From an uncultured Oscillospiraceae bacterium (lineage in GTDB: Bacteria; Bacillota; Clostridia; Oscillospirales; Oscillospiraceae): a stretch of 47,756 nt of DNA. Positions 17,211-25,519 of the stretch are shown one piece after another. Made by a program: the position numbers and the translations under genes. Location: contig CANPYX010000004.1 of the NCBI GenBank assembly GCA_947588955.1, forward strand, positions 70,421-118,176, read 5' to 3'. Within the stretch, counting starts at the first letter, position 1; each line of letters begins with the position of its first letter. The notes below the pieces were generated by a model. That model saw only the letters and a program-made list of their open reading frames with translations, did no database searches and was not told the DNA's origin.

Positions 17211-17453
17211 CCACATAGGGGGCCGCAGCCCCCTGTGTGGTCGTTTTTAAAAGGGGATTGTCAAGGGGGAAAATCGAAATCCCCCTTGACCCGTTTTTCT
17301 CCTCTTTGTTACTTTCTCCTCTTTTGACGGGTCAAAAGAGGAGAAAGTAAATCCCTCCGCCATTTAATGGCGGAATCATTATAAAGAGCCCAGCGGCTCA
17401 GGAGCGCCCGCGCCTATTAAAGGCGCGGTTCTGTACGTGATACCGTTTAACGT
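17211..17453 (-). repeat. Family 2 structured repeat, copy 2b (downstream of the GH53 gene)
   Basis: Minus-strand copy starting 5 bp after the GH53 stop. Same order as copy 2a but with different stems: CTCCTCTTTTGAC/GTCAAAAGAGGAG, then a GTCAAGGGGGAT..CCCCCTTGAC stem and a terminal stem CCACATAGGGGGC/GCCCCCTGTGTGG (17211-17240). The inner half matches copy 2c. Confidence 0.7.
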
Positions 17454-17458
17454 TTTAC

Positions 17459-19588
17459 TTATTCAACGGCGTTGACCGTCCAGTCATCAAAAGCTCCCCA
17501 AGCTCCGGCGCCGGCGGATACCGATACGCCCAGCGTGACCTCCGCCTGTTCGGTGAGGGTGAAGGTGATCTCCGGCTGCTGCCAGTTGAGGTATCCGTTG
17601 AGCTCAAAGTCCTGAGTCAGCTCCCCGTCCGGGGTCCTGACGAAGATGTAGGTCTTGTGCTCGCCCATATCTCCGCCCTGACCGTAGAGGTAGAAGGTGT
17701 AGGTCCCCGGCTCCAGCGTCACGGCGGTGGTGGTGACGGCGTTTTCAAAGGCGGAGTCCTTCCAGAAGTGCAGGCACCAGGCGCCCGCGTGGACGTTTCC
17801 GGCGTTGCCGCTCTTATTGTTGATCCCGTCGCCGGGCCAGTTCTCCACGGTGTAGCCTGTGTCGCCGTCCTCAAAGCCGCCGTTGTCAAGGAGAGAGGGC
17901 AGCGGCGGGCGCTCCACGGTGATATACGCCACGGTCCAGACCTTCTCACCGTCACCGTCGTCGATCCAGCCCTTGATCTCCCAGTAGCCGGGAGCGTCCA
18001 TGGTGATAAAGCTGGTGTCCTCCCAATTGACCGCCACGGTCTCCGACTTGCCGCTTATATGTCCCGCGTCAACAGTGGCGGGCAGCGCCAGCTCGTCGCC
18101 CACTGTCAGGTCCACGACCGCCACGGGGACGTCCACAAGGTGGTCCTTGTACCCCGTGGTGCCGGTCATCATGTATTTGAACACATTCAGCGACTCCAGA
18201 GGCTTGCCGTCAAAGTCAAACATCGCCTTGTTGTTCATATCCGGTCCGCCGTAGCCGCCGTTCGCGGCGTTGGGGTCGTAGTCCTGGGCGTAGCTGGACG
18301 CCCAGCCGGAGCCGCACTCGTCCCAGATGCGCTTATTTTCCTCAATTGCCTTTTCCCGCTCCGTGCCGGTGAGCTGAGAGATGTTCCGCACGGGTATCCA
18401 GGCGTTCTCCCAGTAAAAGAGCCCGATGCCCGCGGGACCTATGTCGTGGACCGCCTTCGCCACCTCCGCGTACTCAAGCGCCTGCCCCTGGGGGCTGACG
18501 GCGTAGTCGGCGGGGGCGTTGGAGTTGGAGCCGTCGCCGTCCTCGGCGGTGTAGGGCGCCCTGGTCTCGGCAACCATCACCTTCACGCCGAATTTGTCCG
18601 CTATCCCCTTGAGCTTGGCCGCCATATTCTCCTTCGAGCCGTGCCACTGGGGATAATAGGAGGTGGCGAACACGTCAAATTTCACGCCGCCGTCAGTCAA
18701 ATGCTGGGCGATGCTGTCAAAATCCGCGCTCTGGGGCGACTCCATATGTACGCATGTCAAAATGTCGCCCGCCGCGTGGACGGCGTCGCATCCGGCGTTG
18801 TATAGCTTGAGCATGTTGGGCCACGCTGTCTCGCCGCATATGCCCACGGTCGTCTCGTTGCCCACCTGGACCATTCCCACGTCCACTCCCGCGTCAAGAA
18901 GCGTCTTGAGGCTGTCGGCGGTGAAATCCCCCAAAGCCTTGGCCTTGGCGTCGATGTCCATGCCCTCCCATGCCTTGGGCACCAGCTGGCGGGAGGGGTC
19001 CGCCCAGAAGTCGGAGTAGTGGAAGTCGATGAGCACCCGCATACCCGCGTCCGTGGCCCACTTGCCCATAGTCACGGCGGACGCAAGGTCGTTGTTGCCG
19101 CCGCCGTAGCCGTTGCCGTTTTCGTCATACGGGTCGTTCCACACGCGCAGGCGCACCCAGTTGCACCCCGCCTCATGGAGCAGCTTCATAAATGCCGCGC
19201 CGTTCTCCTCCACGCTCTCGCCCAGGGAGTTGCCCTCCCAGTCCTTGAAGCGCGCGCCGGAGTTGAGCACCACCAGCAGGGAGGACACGTCCGTCCCCCT
19301 GATGAAGTCCTCGTCGTCGGTGACATAGGGGACATAGATGCCCGCCTCCACCGGGTCCGGCACAGGCTCCGGGTCAACAACGGGCGGGGTGTCGTCCTTC
19401 CCGCTGTCGTCCGGGCCCTGGTTTTCGTTGCCCTGGTTCCCGGCGTTCTGCTCCTGATCGCCGGACCCCTGGTTTTCCGTCCCGTTCCCGCCGTTTTCGC
19501 TTGGCGTCTTCGCGCACTGGCACAGCGTCAGACACATGACCGCCGCCAAAAGCACCGCGAGAACAATCCTCATTTTCTCGTTTTTCAT
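17459..19588 (-). CDS. Secreted GH53 endo-beta-1,4-galactanase with Ig-like and carbohydrate-binding modules
   Basis: Cleaves beta-1,4-galactan side chains of pectin (arabinogalactan I). I chose ATG 19588: GGGAGG is 8 nt upstream and the product (709 aa) then begins with an export signal (MKNEKMRIVLAVLLAAVMCL). A Cys after the hydrophobic core (TLCQC) suggests a lipoprotein with an atypical lipobox. A Gly/Asn/Gln/Pro-rich linker follows. The GH53 domain (about residues 85-430) shows RLRVWNDP, DFHYSDFWADPSRQ, acid/base Glu in QVGNET (about 246) and nucleophile Glu in VAETRAPYT (about 340). Then come a bacterial Ig-like region (about 505-570) and a C-terminal beta-sandwich (LLDNGGFEDG..., about 575-709) resembling galactan-binding CBM61. 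No sugar transporter lies beside it. Confidence 0.9.
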   Translation of the reverse strand: MKNEKMRIVLAVLLAAVMCLTLCQCAKTPSENGGNGTENQGSGDQEQNAGNQGNENQGPDDSGKDDTPPVVDPEPVPDPVEAGIYVPYVTDDEDFIRGTDVSSLLVVLNSGARFKDWEGNSLGESVEENGAAFMKLLHEAGCNWVRLRVWNDPYDENGNGYGGGNNDLASAVTMGKWATDAGMRVLIDFHYSDFWADPSRQLVPKAWEGMDIDAKAKALGDFTADSLKTLLDAGVDVGMVQVGNETTVGICGETAWPNMLKLYNAGCDAVHAAGDILTCVHMESPQSADFDSIAQHLTDGGVKFDVFATSYYPQWHGSKENMAAKLKGIADKFGVKVMVAETRAPYTAEDGDGSNSNAPADYAVSPQGQALEYAEVAKAVHDIGPAGIGLFYWENAWIPVRNISQLTGTEREKAIEENKRIWDECGSGWASSYAQDYDPNAANGGYGGPDMNNKAMFDFDGKPLESLNVFKYMMTGTTGYKDHLVDVPVAVVDLTVGDELALPATVDAGHISGKSETVAVNWEDTSFITMDAPGYWEIKGWIDDGDGEKVWTVAYITVERPPLPSLLDNGGFEDGDTGYTVENWPGDGINNKSGNAGNVHAGAWCLHFWKDSAFENAVTTTAVTLEPGTYTFYLYGQGGDMGEHKTYIFVRTPDGELTQDFELNGYLNWQQPEITFTLTEQAEVTLGVSVSAGAGAWGAFDDWTVNAVE

Positions 19589-19628
19589 TTCCTCGTCCTC
19601 CCTTATAAGTTTTGGGAATACTGATTCA

Positions 19629-19656
19629 ATTATACTACAAACTGACAAAAACGCAA
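19629..19656 (-). promoter_or_regulatory. Promoter of the GH53 gene
   Basis: Minus strand TTGCGT (19656-19651), 16-bp spacer, TATAAT (19634-19629), 40 bp before the chosen start. Confidence 0.6.
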
Positions 19657-19731
19657 GACCGTTTCGGACCGTTTTTCGCCGGTTTAATTGTGGCTAAATT
19701 ATTAAGATTTTCGTTTTACTAAAAATTTTTC

Positions 19732-19760
19732 TTGACATTTGCTTAGATTTATGTTATAAT
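19732..19760 (+). promoter_or_regulatory. Consensus sigma-A promoter of the two-component operon
   Basis: TTGACA at 19732-19737, 17-bp spacer, TATAAT at 19755-19760 with TG extension: a perfect match, suggesting strong constitutive expression. It is divergent from the GH53 promoter across an AT-rich 70-bp gap. Confidence 0.85.
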
Positions 19761-19799
19761 GCGTTTGGATAGAAAAACGGGGACATTTGGGGTGATAAT

Positions 19800-20462
19800 A
19801 TGGCACGGCTTTTGATAGTGGAGGACGACGCGGCGATCGTGCGCAACCTCTCGGATTATTTGAGGGGCGAGGGCTTTGACGTGGCCTCGGCGACCACCGC
19901 CTCCGGCGCTCTGGAGCTGGCGGGGGCGGACTTTGACCTGGTGCTGCTGGATGTGGGGCTTCCCGACGGCAGCGGCTTTGCCCTGTGCTCCGAGATCAAG
20001 GGGCGCTTCGGCACACCCGTCATCTTCCTCACCGCATCGGGGGACGAATACTCCGTGGTCACGGGTCTTGAGCTGGGGGCGGACGACTACGTCGCCAAGC
20101 CCTTCCGCCCCAGGGAGCTGGTGAGCCGTATCCGCTCCGTCCTCCGCCGCACCGGTAGGGCGAGCCCCGTAATAGAGGTGGGGAGACTGCGCGTGGACCC
20201 GGAGAGGGCGCAGGTGACAAAGGACGGGAAAGAGATATTTTTGTCGGCGCTGGAGTACAGGCTGCTCCTGGTTTTTCTCAACAATCGGGGGATCGTCCTG
20301 TCACGCTCAAGGCTTTTGGAGGAGATATGGGACGCGGCGGGGGATTTTGTCAATGACAACACCCTGACCGTCTATATAAAGCGCCTTCGGGACAAAATAG
20401 AGGACGACCCGTCGGAGCCCACGGTCATAAAGACCGTGCGGGGAATGGGGTACAAGCTGTGA
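19800..20462 (+). CDS. Response regulator, OmpR/PhoB family
   Basis: DNA-binding transcription factor activated by phosphorylation from the downstream kinase. The 220-aa protein has a receiver domain (about 1-115) with acidic pocket E8-D9-D10, phospho-acceptor D51 in LLDVGLPDG, Thr in LTASG and Lys in AKPF. The C-terminal winged helix (about 125-220) includes SRSRLLEEIWD and DNTLTVYIKRLRDKIEDDP. RBS GGGGTGA precedes ATG 19800. The stop overlaps the kinase start (GTGA). A likely target is the GTCACCGG direct repeat upstream of the ABC genes at 21627. Confidence 0.94.
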   Translation: MARLLIVEDDAAIVRNLSDYLRGEGFDVASATTASGALELAGADFDLVLLDVGLPDGSGFALCSEIKGRFGTPVIFLTASGDEYSVVTGLELGADDYVAKPFRPRELVSRIRSVLRRTGRASPVIEVGRLRVDPERAQVTKDGKEIFLSALEYRLLLVFLNNRGIVLSRSRLLEEIWDAAGDFVNDNTLTVYIKRLRDKIEDDPSEPTVIKTVRGMGYKL

Positions 20463-21469
20463 GGACGCTTTTGAGAAACGCCCAGTTCCGACGGGAGAGC
20501 GCCGCTTTTATCATAGTCGCCGCTGTTTTCGCGGCGGCTGGCTTTGCCGTGGAAAAAAGCGCCGGAACAGCCGTGACGCTCTGCGCCCTCGCGCTCTATG
20601 CCCTGTATCTCGGCTTTTCCCTCCGGCGATACAGGCAGATGGCCCGCCTTGCCGACGAGCTTGACAGGCTCCTCCACGGGCAGGGGAGCTTCGATCTGGA
20701 CCGGTATTCCGAGGGGGAGCTGTCCATACTCCAGTCCGAGCTTTCAAAGCTTTTGGTGACACTCCGGCGGCAGTCGGATTCGTTGAAGGCGGACAAGATA
20801 TGGCTTGCCGACTCCCTGGCGGACATATCCCACCAGCTCAAAACGCCCCTCACGAGCCTGAATCTGGCGGCCGCCATGCTCTCGGAGCCGGAGCTCGCCC
20901 CGGAGCGGCGGAGGGAGCTTTCCAGGGACGTGTCGCGCCAGCTCACCCGACTTGAGTGGCTGGTCTCGGCTCTGTTGAAGCTCTCACGTCTGGACGCCGG
21001 AACAGCCGCTCTCAACCCCGTTCCGACCCCCGTCAGACCACTGTTGGACGCCGCTCTGGACCCCCTCAGGATACCCCTGGAGGTACTTCAGATCGCCCTG
21101 CGGATAGACTGTCCGGAGGGTGTGACAGCCATACTTGACCCGGATTGGGCGGCGGAGGCGCTGGGAAATATTCTCAAAAACTGCATGGAGCACACCCCGC
21201 CGGGCGGGACCGTGACCGTCGCCGCCAGGGAGAACGCGGTGCTTACGGAGATCGTCATTTCCGACACAGGTCCCGGCATAGACCCGGAGGACCTTCCCCA
21301 CATCTTTGAGCGCTTTTACCGGGGAAAAAGCGCCGATCCCGGCTCCGCCGGAATAGGTCTTGCCCTGGCGAGCACCATAATCAGGGCGTCCGGCGGCACA
21401 GTCAAGGCGGAAAACGGGCCAAACGGAGGGGCGAGGTTTGAGATAAAGCTATATAAATCCACCGTATGA
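20459..21469 (+). CDS. Sensor histidine kinase, short intramembrane-sensing type
   Basis: Membrane kinase partner of the preceding regulator. The 336-aa protein has two helices (about 14-31 and 37-54) separated by only a few residues, so there is no extracellular sensor domain; in the BceS-like group the cognate ABC permease does the sensing. The phosphorylated His125 lies in SHQLKTPLT, the N box is NILKNCMEHT (about 237-246), G1 DTGPGID (about 269-275) and G2 GIGLALA. It overlaps the regulator by 4 bp. The ABC transporter genes start 220 bp downstream with their own probable operator. Confidence 0.93.
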   Translation: MRTLLRNAQFRRESAAFIIVAAVFAAAGFAVEKSAGTAVTLCALALYALYLGFSLRRYRQMARLADELDRLLHGQGSFDLDRYSEGELSILQSELSKLLVTLRRQSDSLKADKIWLADSLADISHQLKTPLTSLNLAAAMLSEPELAPERRRELSRDVSRQLTRLEWLVSALLKLSRLDAGTAALNPVPTPVRPLLDAALDPLRIPLEVLQIALRIDCPEGVTAILDPDWAAEALGNILKNCMEHTPPGGTVTVAARENAVLTEIVISDTGPGIDPEDLPHIFERFYRGKSADPGSAGIGLALASTIIRASGGTVKAENGPNGGARFEIKLYKSTV

Positions 21470-21478
21470 ATCAGCTTA

Positions 21479-21605
21479 TATTCAATCGGCAATTAAATTT
21501 TGCCGATTGAATAATGGATTTAAAGGTCGTTTTGCTCGCCGCTGCGCGGCAACCGCAAAACATGACCATTATTACTCCGGCGATAATTTAATTGCCGGAG
21601 TAATA
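21479..21605. repeat. Three-hairpin element between kinase and ABC transporter genes
   Basis: Hairpin 1 (21479-21513) TATTCAATCGGCAA/TTGCCGATTGAATA. Hairpin 2 (21524-21566) CGTTTTGC/CGCAAAA inside GGTC/GACC with a GCCGC/GCGGC inner stem, similar to hairpin C of family 1. Hairpin 3 (21570-21605) TATTACTCCGGC/GCCGGAGTAATA. Hairpins 1 and 3 share the core GGCAATTAAATT in opposite orientation but have unrelated outer stems. Confidence 0.6.
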
Positions 21606-21626
21606 TTACGTTTTTGTAATAATAAA

Positions 21627-21658
21627 GTCACCGGACTGTCACCGGAGGGGCGTATCAT
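21627..21658 (+). promoter_or_regulatory. Candidate response-regulator operator and promoter of the ABC genes
   Basis: GTCACCGG at 21627-21634 and again at 21638-21645: a direct repeat with 11-bp period, the usual geometry for OmpR/PhoB-type dimers. A TATCAT -10 candidate at 21653-21658 has no -35, and the repeat overlaps the -35 position, as in regulator-activated promoters. Confidence 0.5.
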
Positions 21659-21690
21659 GTCCCCATCATCTTAAAATAGGAGGAGCGCGT

Positions 21691-22374
21691 ATGGAAATAC
21701 TGCGTGTTGAAAGCCTGACCAAGGTCTACGGCTCCGGGGACAATCAGGTGAGGGCGCTGGACGGGGTCTCTTTTTCCGTGGAAAAGGGGCAGTTTGTGGC
21801 TATAATCGGGCCCTCGGGCTCGGGAAAATCCACGCTTTTGCACATTTTGGGCGGCGTGGACACACCCACCTCAGGGAAGGTCTACATGGACGGGCAGGAC
21901 GTTTACAGCAGGAGCGAGGAGCAGCTTGCCGTCTTCCGCCGCCGCGAGGTGGGGCTTATTTACCAGTTTTACAACCTCATTCCCGTGCTGGACGTGCGGG
22001 AAAACATCACCCTGCCTGTGCTCATGGACGGGCGAAAGGTCAACGAGGAGCGATTGAAGGAGCTTTTGGACACCCTGGGGCTTGTGGGGCGGGAGAAGCA
22101 CCTGCCCAACCAGCTTTCGGGCGGTCAGCAGCAGCGGGTGAGCATCGGCAGGGCGCTTATGAACGCCCCGGCGGTGGTGCTCGCCGACGAGCCCACGGGA
22201 AATCTTGATTCCCGCGCCAGCCAGGAGATAGTGGACCTTCTCAAGCTCTCCAACAAGAAATACGACCAGACGCTCATCGTCATAACCCACGACGAGAGCA
22301 TCGCCCTCCAGGCGGACAGGCTCCTTGCCATAGAGGACGGGCGGATAACCCGCGACGAGGTGCTCAGGCGATGA
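21691..22374 (+). CDS. ABC transporter ATP-binding protein (MacB/BceA-like)
   Basis: Cytoplasmic ATPase of a type VII (FtsX/MacB-like) ABC system with the downstream permease. The 227-aa protein has Walker A GPSGSGKST (40-48), Q-loop YQFYNL, signature LSGGQQQR (about 138-145), Walker B VVLADEPTGNLDS and a switch His in VITHDE. RBS GGAGG is 7 nt before ATG 21691. The stop overlaps the permease start (ATGA). With the adjacent kinase pair this resembles peptide-antibiotic sensing and resistance modules (BceRS-BceAB, VraDEFG); the substrate is unknown. Confidence 0.94.
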   Translation: MEILRVESLTKVYGSGDNQVRALDGVSFSVEKGQFVAIIGPSGSGKSTLLHILGGVDTPTSGKVYMDGQDVYSRSEEQLAVFRRREVGLIYQFYNLIPVLDVRENITLPVLMDGRKVNEERLKELLDTLGLVGREKHLPNQLSGGQQQRVSIGRALMNAPAVVLADEPTGNLDSRASQEIVDLLKLSNKKYDQTLIVITHDESIALQADRLLAIEDGRITRDEVLRR

Positions 22375-25019
22375 ACGTTTTTACGAAGGTCACGCTGAAG
22401 ACGCTTTTAAAAAACCGTGTCCGCACCGTGGTCACGGTGATAGGGATAATCCTCTCCGCCGCCATGATAACCGCCGTGACGGTGAGCGTCTCCAGCTTCA
22501 TGCGGTATATGCAGGCGGTCACGGTGGCGGAGACGGGGCTGTGGCACGGGGCTTTGGACAACCTGCCCGCCTCCATGAGGGGCGAGCTGGAGGCTGATGG
22601 CAGGTTCGACTCGGCCTCCTACGCCCAGGTCATGGGCTGGTACGACACCTCCGGCGGGACAGCGGGAGGGGGCGTGTACATCCAGGTTTTGGGCTGTGAC
22701 GGCACGTTTTTTGAGCGTATGCCCATAGAGCTCTCCGAGGGGCGGATGCCGGAGAATCCCGGCGAGATAGCTCTTTCAACCTTCTCCATCGACGGGCTGG
22801 AGCTGGGGGACAAAATAACCCTGGAGCTGGGGGACAGGTATGCTGACGGCAGGCTCCTGGACGGCTTCACCTTCTGGCAGACCGGCGAGGAGCTGGCGGT
22901 GCGGGACACGCGGGAGTACACCGTGGTGGGATTCACGCGGTTTCCGAGCTTTCAGGACGGCAGTATGCCGGGAATGATGGCGTTCACCTGCTGGGACGAT
23001 AAAGCCGAGGTCCCGTATCTCACGGCGTATTTCACCCTGAAAAATCCGGGGGACATATATGATTTCCAGTCCGACTGGCAGGATAAGGGCGTGAGGTCCG
23101 TGGACAACTCAGACTACCTGATGACGCTGGGCCTTTCCCGATTTGACACCTTCTTCCGGGTGCTCTACTCCCTTGCCTCCATACTCATCGGGCTTATAAT
23201 GTTCGGCTCGGTGTCGCTCATATACAACGCCTTTTCCATATCCGTCGCCGAGAGGACGAAGCAGTTCGGGCTCCTGCGGTCCGTGGGCGCGACGAAAAAG
23301 CAGATACGCGCCATGGTGTTCACCGAGGCGCTCACCGTGAGCCTCATGGGTATACCCCTGGGGATAATCGCGGGGATAGCGGGAATGGCGGTGACCTTCC
23401 GGTTCATCGGGGGCTACCTTGCGGGGCTTTTCTACGGGCACAGGTCCGGCGTCGTACCGCTGAGCATATATGTGATGCCATGGTCGGTGATCTCCGCCGC
23501 CGTTATCGGGCTTGTGACGGTGCTCATCTCCGCCTGGGTGCCCTCTCGCCGCGCCACGAAAATATCGGCGATAGAGGCTATACGCCAGACCGGGGACGTG
23601 AAGATAAAGCGGCGGGAGGTGCGGACCTCGCCTTTGACCTACAGGCTCTTCGGGATCGAGGGGGTGATCGCCGGAAAGCACTTCAAGCGTGACAGGAAGC
23701 GCTACCGCGCCACGGTGGTAAGCCTTTTCATGTCCGTGGTGCTGTTCATATCCGCCAGCTCCTTCTGCCGTTACCTGACGGACACCGCCAGCGCCGCGTT
23801 GGACAGCTACGACTACGACGTGGAGCTTTGGAGCCACTACGAGGCCGGCAGAGAGGACTACGCGAAATACCCGGACTTCGACAGCCTGCCACGGGTCATT
23901 GAGGCGTTCTCCTCCTCGCCTGACATAAAGGAGGTCTCCGCCGTCAGCCGTGTGGACAGCATCGTTCTGACCTTCCGCCGGGAGGACGCGGCGGGGGACT
24001 GGGCGGAGCTGGATCGCTTTTTCGGCTCGGACGGCGAGTCGGTGAGCATGACCATGGTCCTCTACGGCGTGGAGGACGGGCAGTACAGGGAGTATCTGAG
24101 GAAAAACGGACTTTCGGAGGAGGAATATATGGGCGAGGACCCAAAGCTGGTGGTCCGCCCATCCATCACCATGTTCAGCTCCGACACCGAGCGATTTGAG
24201 ACGCTGCGGATCGACCCGGCGCTTTTGAAGACCGTCTCATTTTCCTATGACGAAAACGGCTCGGAGGATACAGGCTCGGTCAATTACTCCGCGCTGGAGG
24301 TTGGCGCCGCCGGCGTGGTCCGCGGCTCCGGGTCATACTCCTACGAGGTGGGGTACACCACCGACGAGCTGGTGCTGGGCCTTAACACCGCGTCGGCGAA
24401 GCGCAGCCTTGCGGCGCTGATGCCTTTGAGCGAGGCGCGGAAAATCGACACCGGAGATGCGGGGGAGGACGCGGAGATATTTTTCACCGTCAAAAGCCTG
24501 GGCACCGGCGGGCAGGACGTGCTTGCCGCCTCCGAAGCCGCGGGACTGCCCTTTGACGAGGGGGATATGTCCGACGTATACGCCGCCAACGCGCCCCAGA
24601 GGGACCTGGTGACGGTGATACGCGTCATAAGCTATGGCTTTATCGCCCTCATATCAGCCATCGCCGCGGTGAACGTGTTCAACACCGTGTCAACAAATAT
24701 ACTTTTGAGGCGACGGGAGTTTGCAATGCTGCGCTCCGTGGGCATGACGGGAAGGGGGCTCAACAGAATGATGGACCTTGAGTGCCTGCTCTACGGCGCG
24801 AAATCGCTTCTTTTCGGCGTCCCCGCCGCGCTGGGGGTGACGTATCTCATCTACCGGTCCGTCATGAACGCCATGGACACCCGGTTCTACCTCCCCTGGG
24901 TGGAGGTCGCCATTGCCGTTGGGAGCGTGTTTTTGGTGGTGTTTTTGTCGATGATGTACTCCATGGCGATAGTGAAGGGGGACGATGTTATCGAGGGGCT
25001 GAGGAGAGAGGCGATCTAA
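22371..25019 (+). CDS. FtsX-like ABC permease (two FtsX domains)
   Basis: Membrane subunit of the ABC system. The 882-aa protein has one N-terminal helix (about 15-37), a first large extracellular domain (about 40-260), a three-helix FtsX block (about 265-395, including YNAFSISVAERTKQFGLLRSVGATKKQ), a fifth helix near 450, a second extracellular domain (about 470-735) and a final three-helix block (about 745-870, LLRRREFAMLRSVGMT). This eight-helix, double-FtsX layout differs from BceB (ten helices, one large loop) and is closer to duplicated LolC/MacB-like permeases of Clostridia. Antimicrobial-peptide detoxification or envelope-stress function is inferred from context only. Confidence 0.92.
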   Translation: MNVFTKVTLKTLLKNRVRTVVTVIGIILSAAMITAVTVSVSSFMRYMQAVTVAETGLWHGALDNLPASMRGELEADGRFDSASYAQVMGWYDTSGGTAGGGVYIQVLGCDGTFFERMPIELSEGRMPENPGEIALSTFSIDGLELGDKITLELGDRYADGRLLDGFTFWQTGEELAVRDTREYTVVGFTRFPSFQDGSMPGMMAFTCWDDKAEVPYLTAYFTLKNPGDIYDFQSDWQDKGVRSVDNSDYLMTLGLSRFDTFFRVLYSLASILIGLIMFGSVSLIYNAFSISVAERTKQFGLLRSVGATKKQIRAMVFTEALTVSLMGIPLGIIAGIAGMAVTFRFIGGYLAGLFYGHRSGVVPLSIYVMPWSVISAAVIGLVTVLISAWVPSRRATKISAIEAIRQTGDVKIKRREVRTSPLTYRLFGIEGVIAGKHFKRDRKRYRATVVSLFMSVVLFISASSFCRYLTDTASAALDSYDYDVELWSHYEAGREDYAKYPDFDSLPRVIEAFSSSPDIKEVSAVSRVDSIVLTFRREDAAGDWAELDRFFGSDGESVSMTMVLYGVEDGQYREYLRKNGLSEEEYMGEDPKLVVRPSITMFSSDTERFETLRIDPALLKTVSFSYDENGSEDTGSVNYSALEVGAAGVVRGSGSYSYEVGYTTDELVLGLNTASAKRSLAALMPLSEARKIDTGDAGEDAEIFFTVKSLGTGGQDVLAASEAAGLPFDEGDMSDVYAANAPQRDLVTVIRVISYGFIALISAIAAVNVFNTVSTNILLRRREFAMLRSVGMTGRGLNRMMDLECLLYGAKSLLFGVPAALGVTYLIYRSVMNAMDTRFYLPWVEVAIAVGSVFLVVFLSMMYSMAIVKGDDVIEGLRREAI

Positions 25020-25020
25020 A

Positions 25021-25258
25021 AAGGTGTCACCTATGGGACCGCGCCCATAGGGGGCGCGGGGGCTCCGAAGCCGCCGGGCTTTTTATGAGGTGTCCGCCCT
25101 TATGGGGCGGGGGATTTACTTTCTCCTCTTTTGACCCGTCAAAAGAGGAAGAAAGTAACAAAGAGGAGAAAAACGGGTCAAGGGGGATTTCGATTTTCCC
25201 CCTTGACAATCCCCTTTTAAAAACGACCAGTTAGGGGGCTGAGGCCCCCCTACTGGAG
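25021..25258 (+). repeat. Family 2 structured repeat, copy 2c (downstream of the permease)
   Basis: Begins right after the permease stop, same orientation. Stems in order: CGCGCCCATAGGGGGCGCGG, a GGCTCCG/CGGGCTT-like arm, GTCCGCCCTTATGGGGCGGG, GGATTTACTTTC, CTCTTTTGAC-cc-GTCAAAAGAG, GAAAGTAACAAAGAGGAGAAAA, GTCAAGGGGGAT/CCCCCTTGAC and a terminal GGGGGC/GCCCCC stem. Its inner half is nearly identical to copy 2b. Confidence 0.7.
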
Positions 25259-25328
25259 ACACCCCCAGGGAGCTTTGACGGCAACGGTTGCGACGGGGGA
25301 ACGGGAGGCGGGTTACGGTGTGTATAAA

Positions 25329-25360
25329 ATCACCCGCCGGCATAATTGCTGACGGGTGAT
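25329..25360 (-). terminator. Possible terminator of the GNAT gene
   Basis: ATCACCCG/CGGGTGAT stem (8 bp, 16-nt loop) followed by TTTTATAC on the minus strand, 160 nt beyond the GNAT stop. The rest of 25259-25519 holds nothing I recognise. Confidence 0.4.
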
Positions 25361-25519
25361 AACGCAAAATACTTTGCCGTCTGAATTCAATGAAGCCGGG
25401 GGCGCGCGAAAACCGGGTCTACGGAGCACACAATATATGGATATGGTCGTGAGACTATGTTTAGAAATGCGCTCTTTAGTTCCGGAAGAGGGGTTTGCAA
25501 CGTCTCGGCAAATTTGTAG

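Larger units (their letters stand above)
16731..17453. repeat. 0.72-kb composite palindromic element between asnB and the GH53 gene
   Basis: Ends are inverted repeats: GTTAAACGGTA at 16731-16741 and its complement at 17443-17453. Similarity continues inward about 65 bp (including CGCGCCTTTAATAGGCGCGG on both sides). Each arm is a family 2 structured repeat, facing each other (16731-16923 plus, 17453-17211 minus). The centre (about 16924-17210) has no convincing gene; one 85-codon minus ORF (16957-17214) crosses it but lacks RBS support. No clear target-site duplication is visible. It fills the whole 0.8-kb gap between the genes. Confidence 0.6.

Noticed and set aside
16957..17214. 85-codon minus ORF in the centre of the composite repeat
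   Set aside because: No RBS, no recognisable fold, starts inside a repeat arm; kept only as a mention in the repeat entry.
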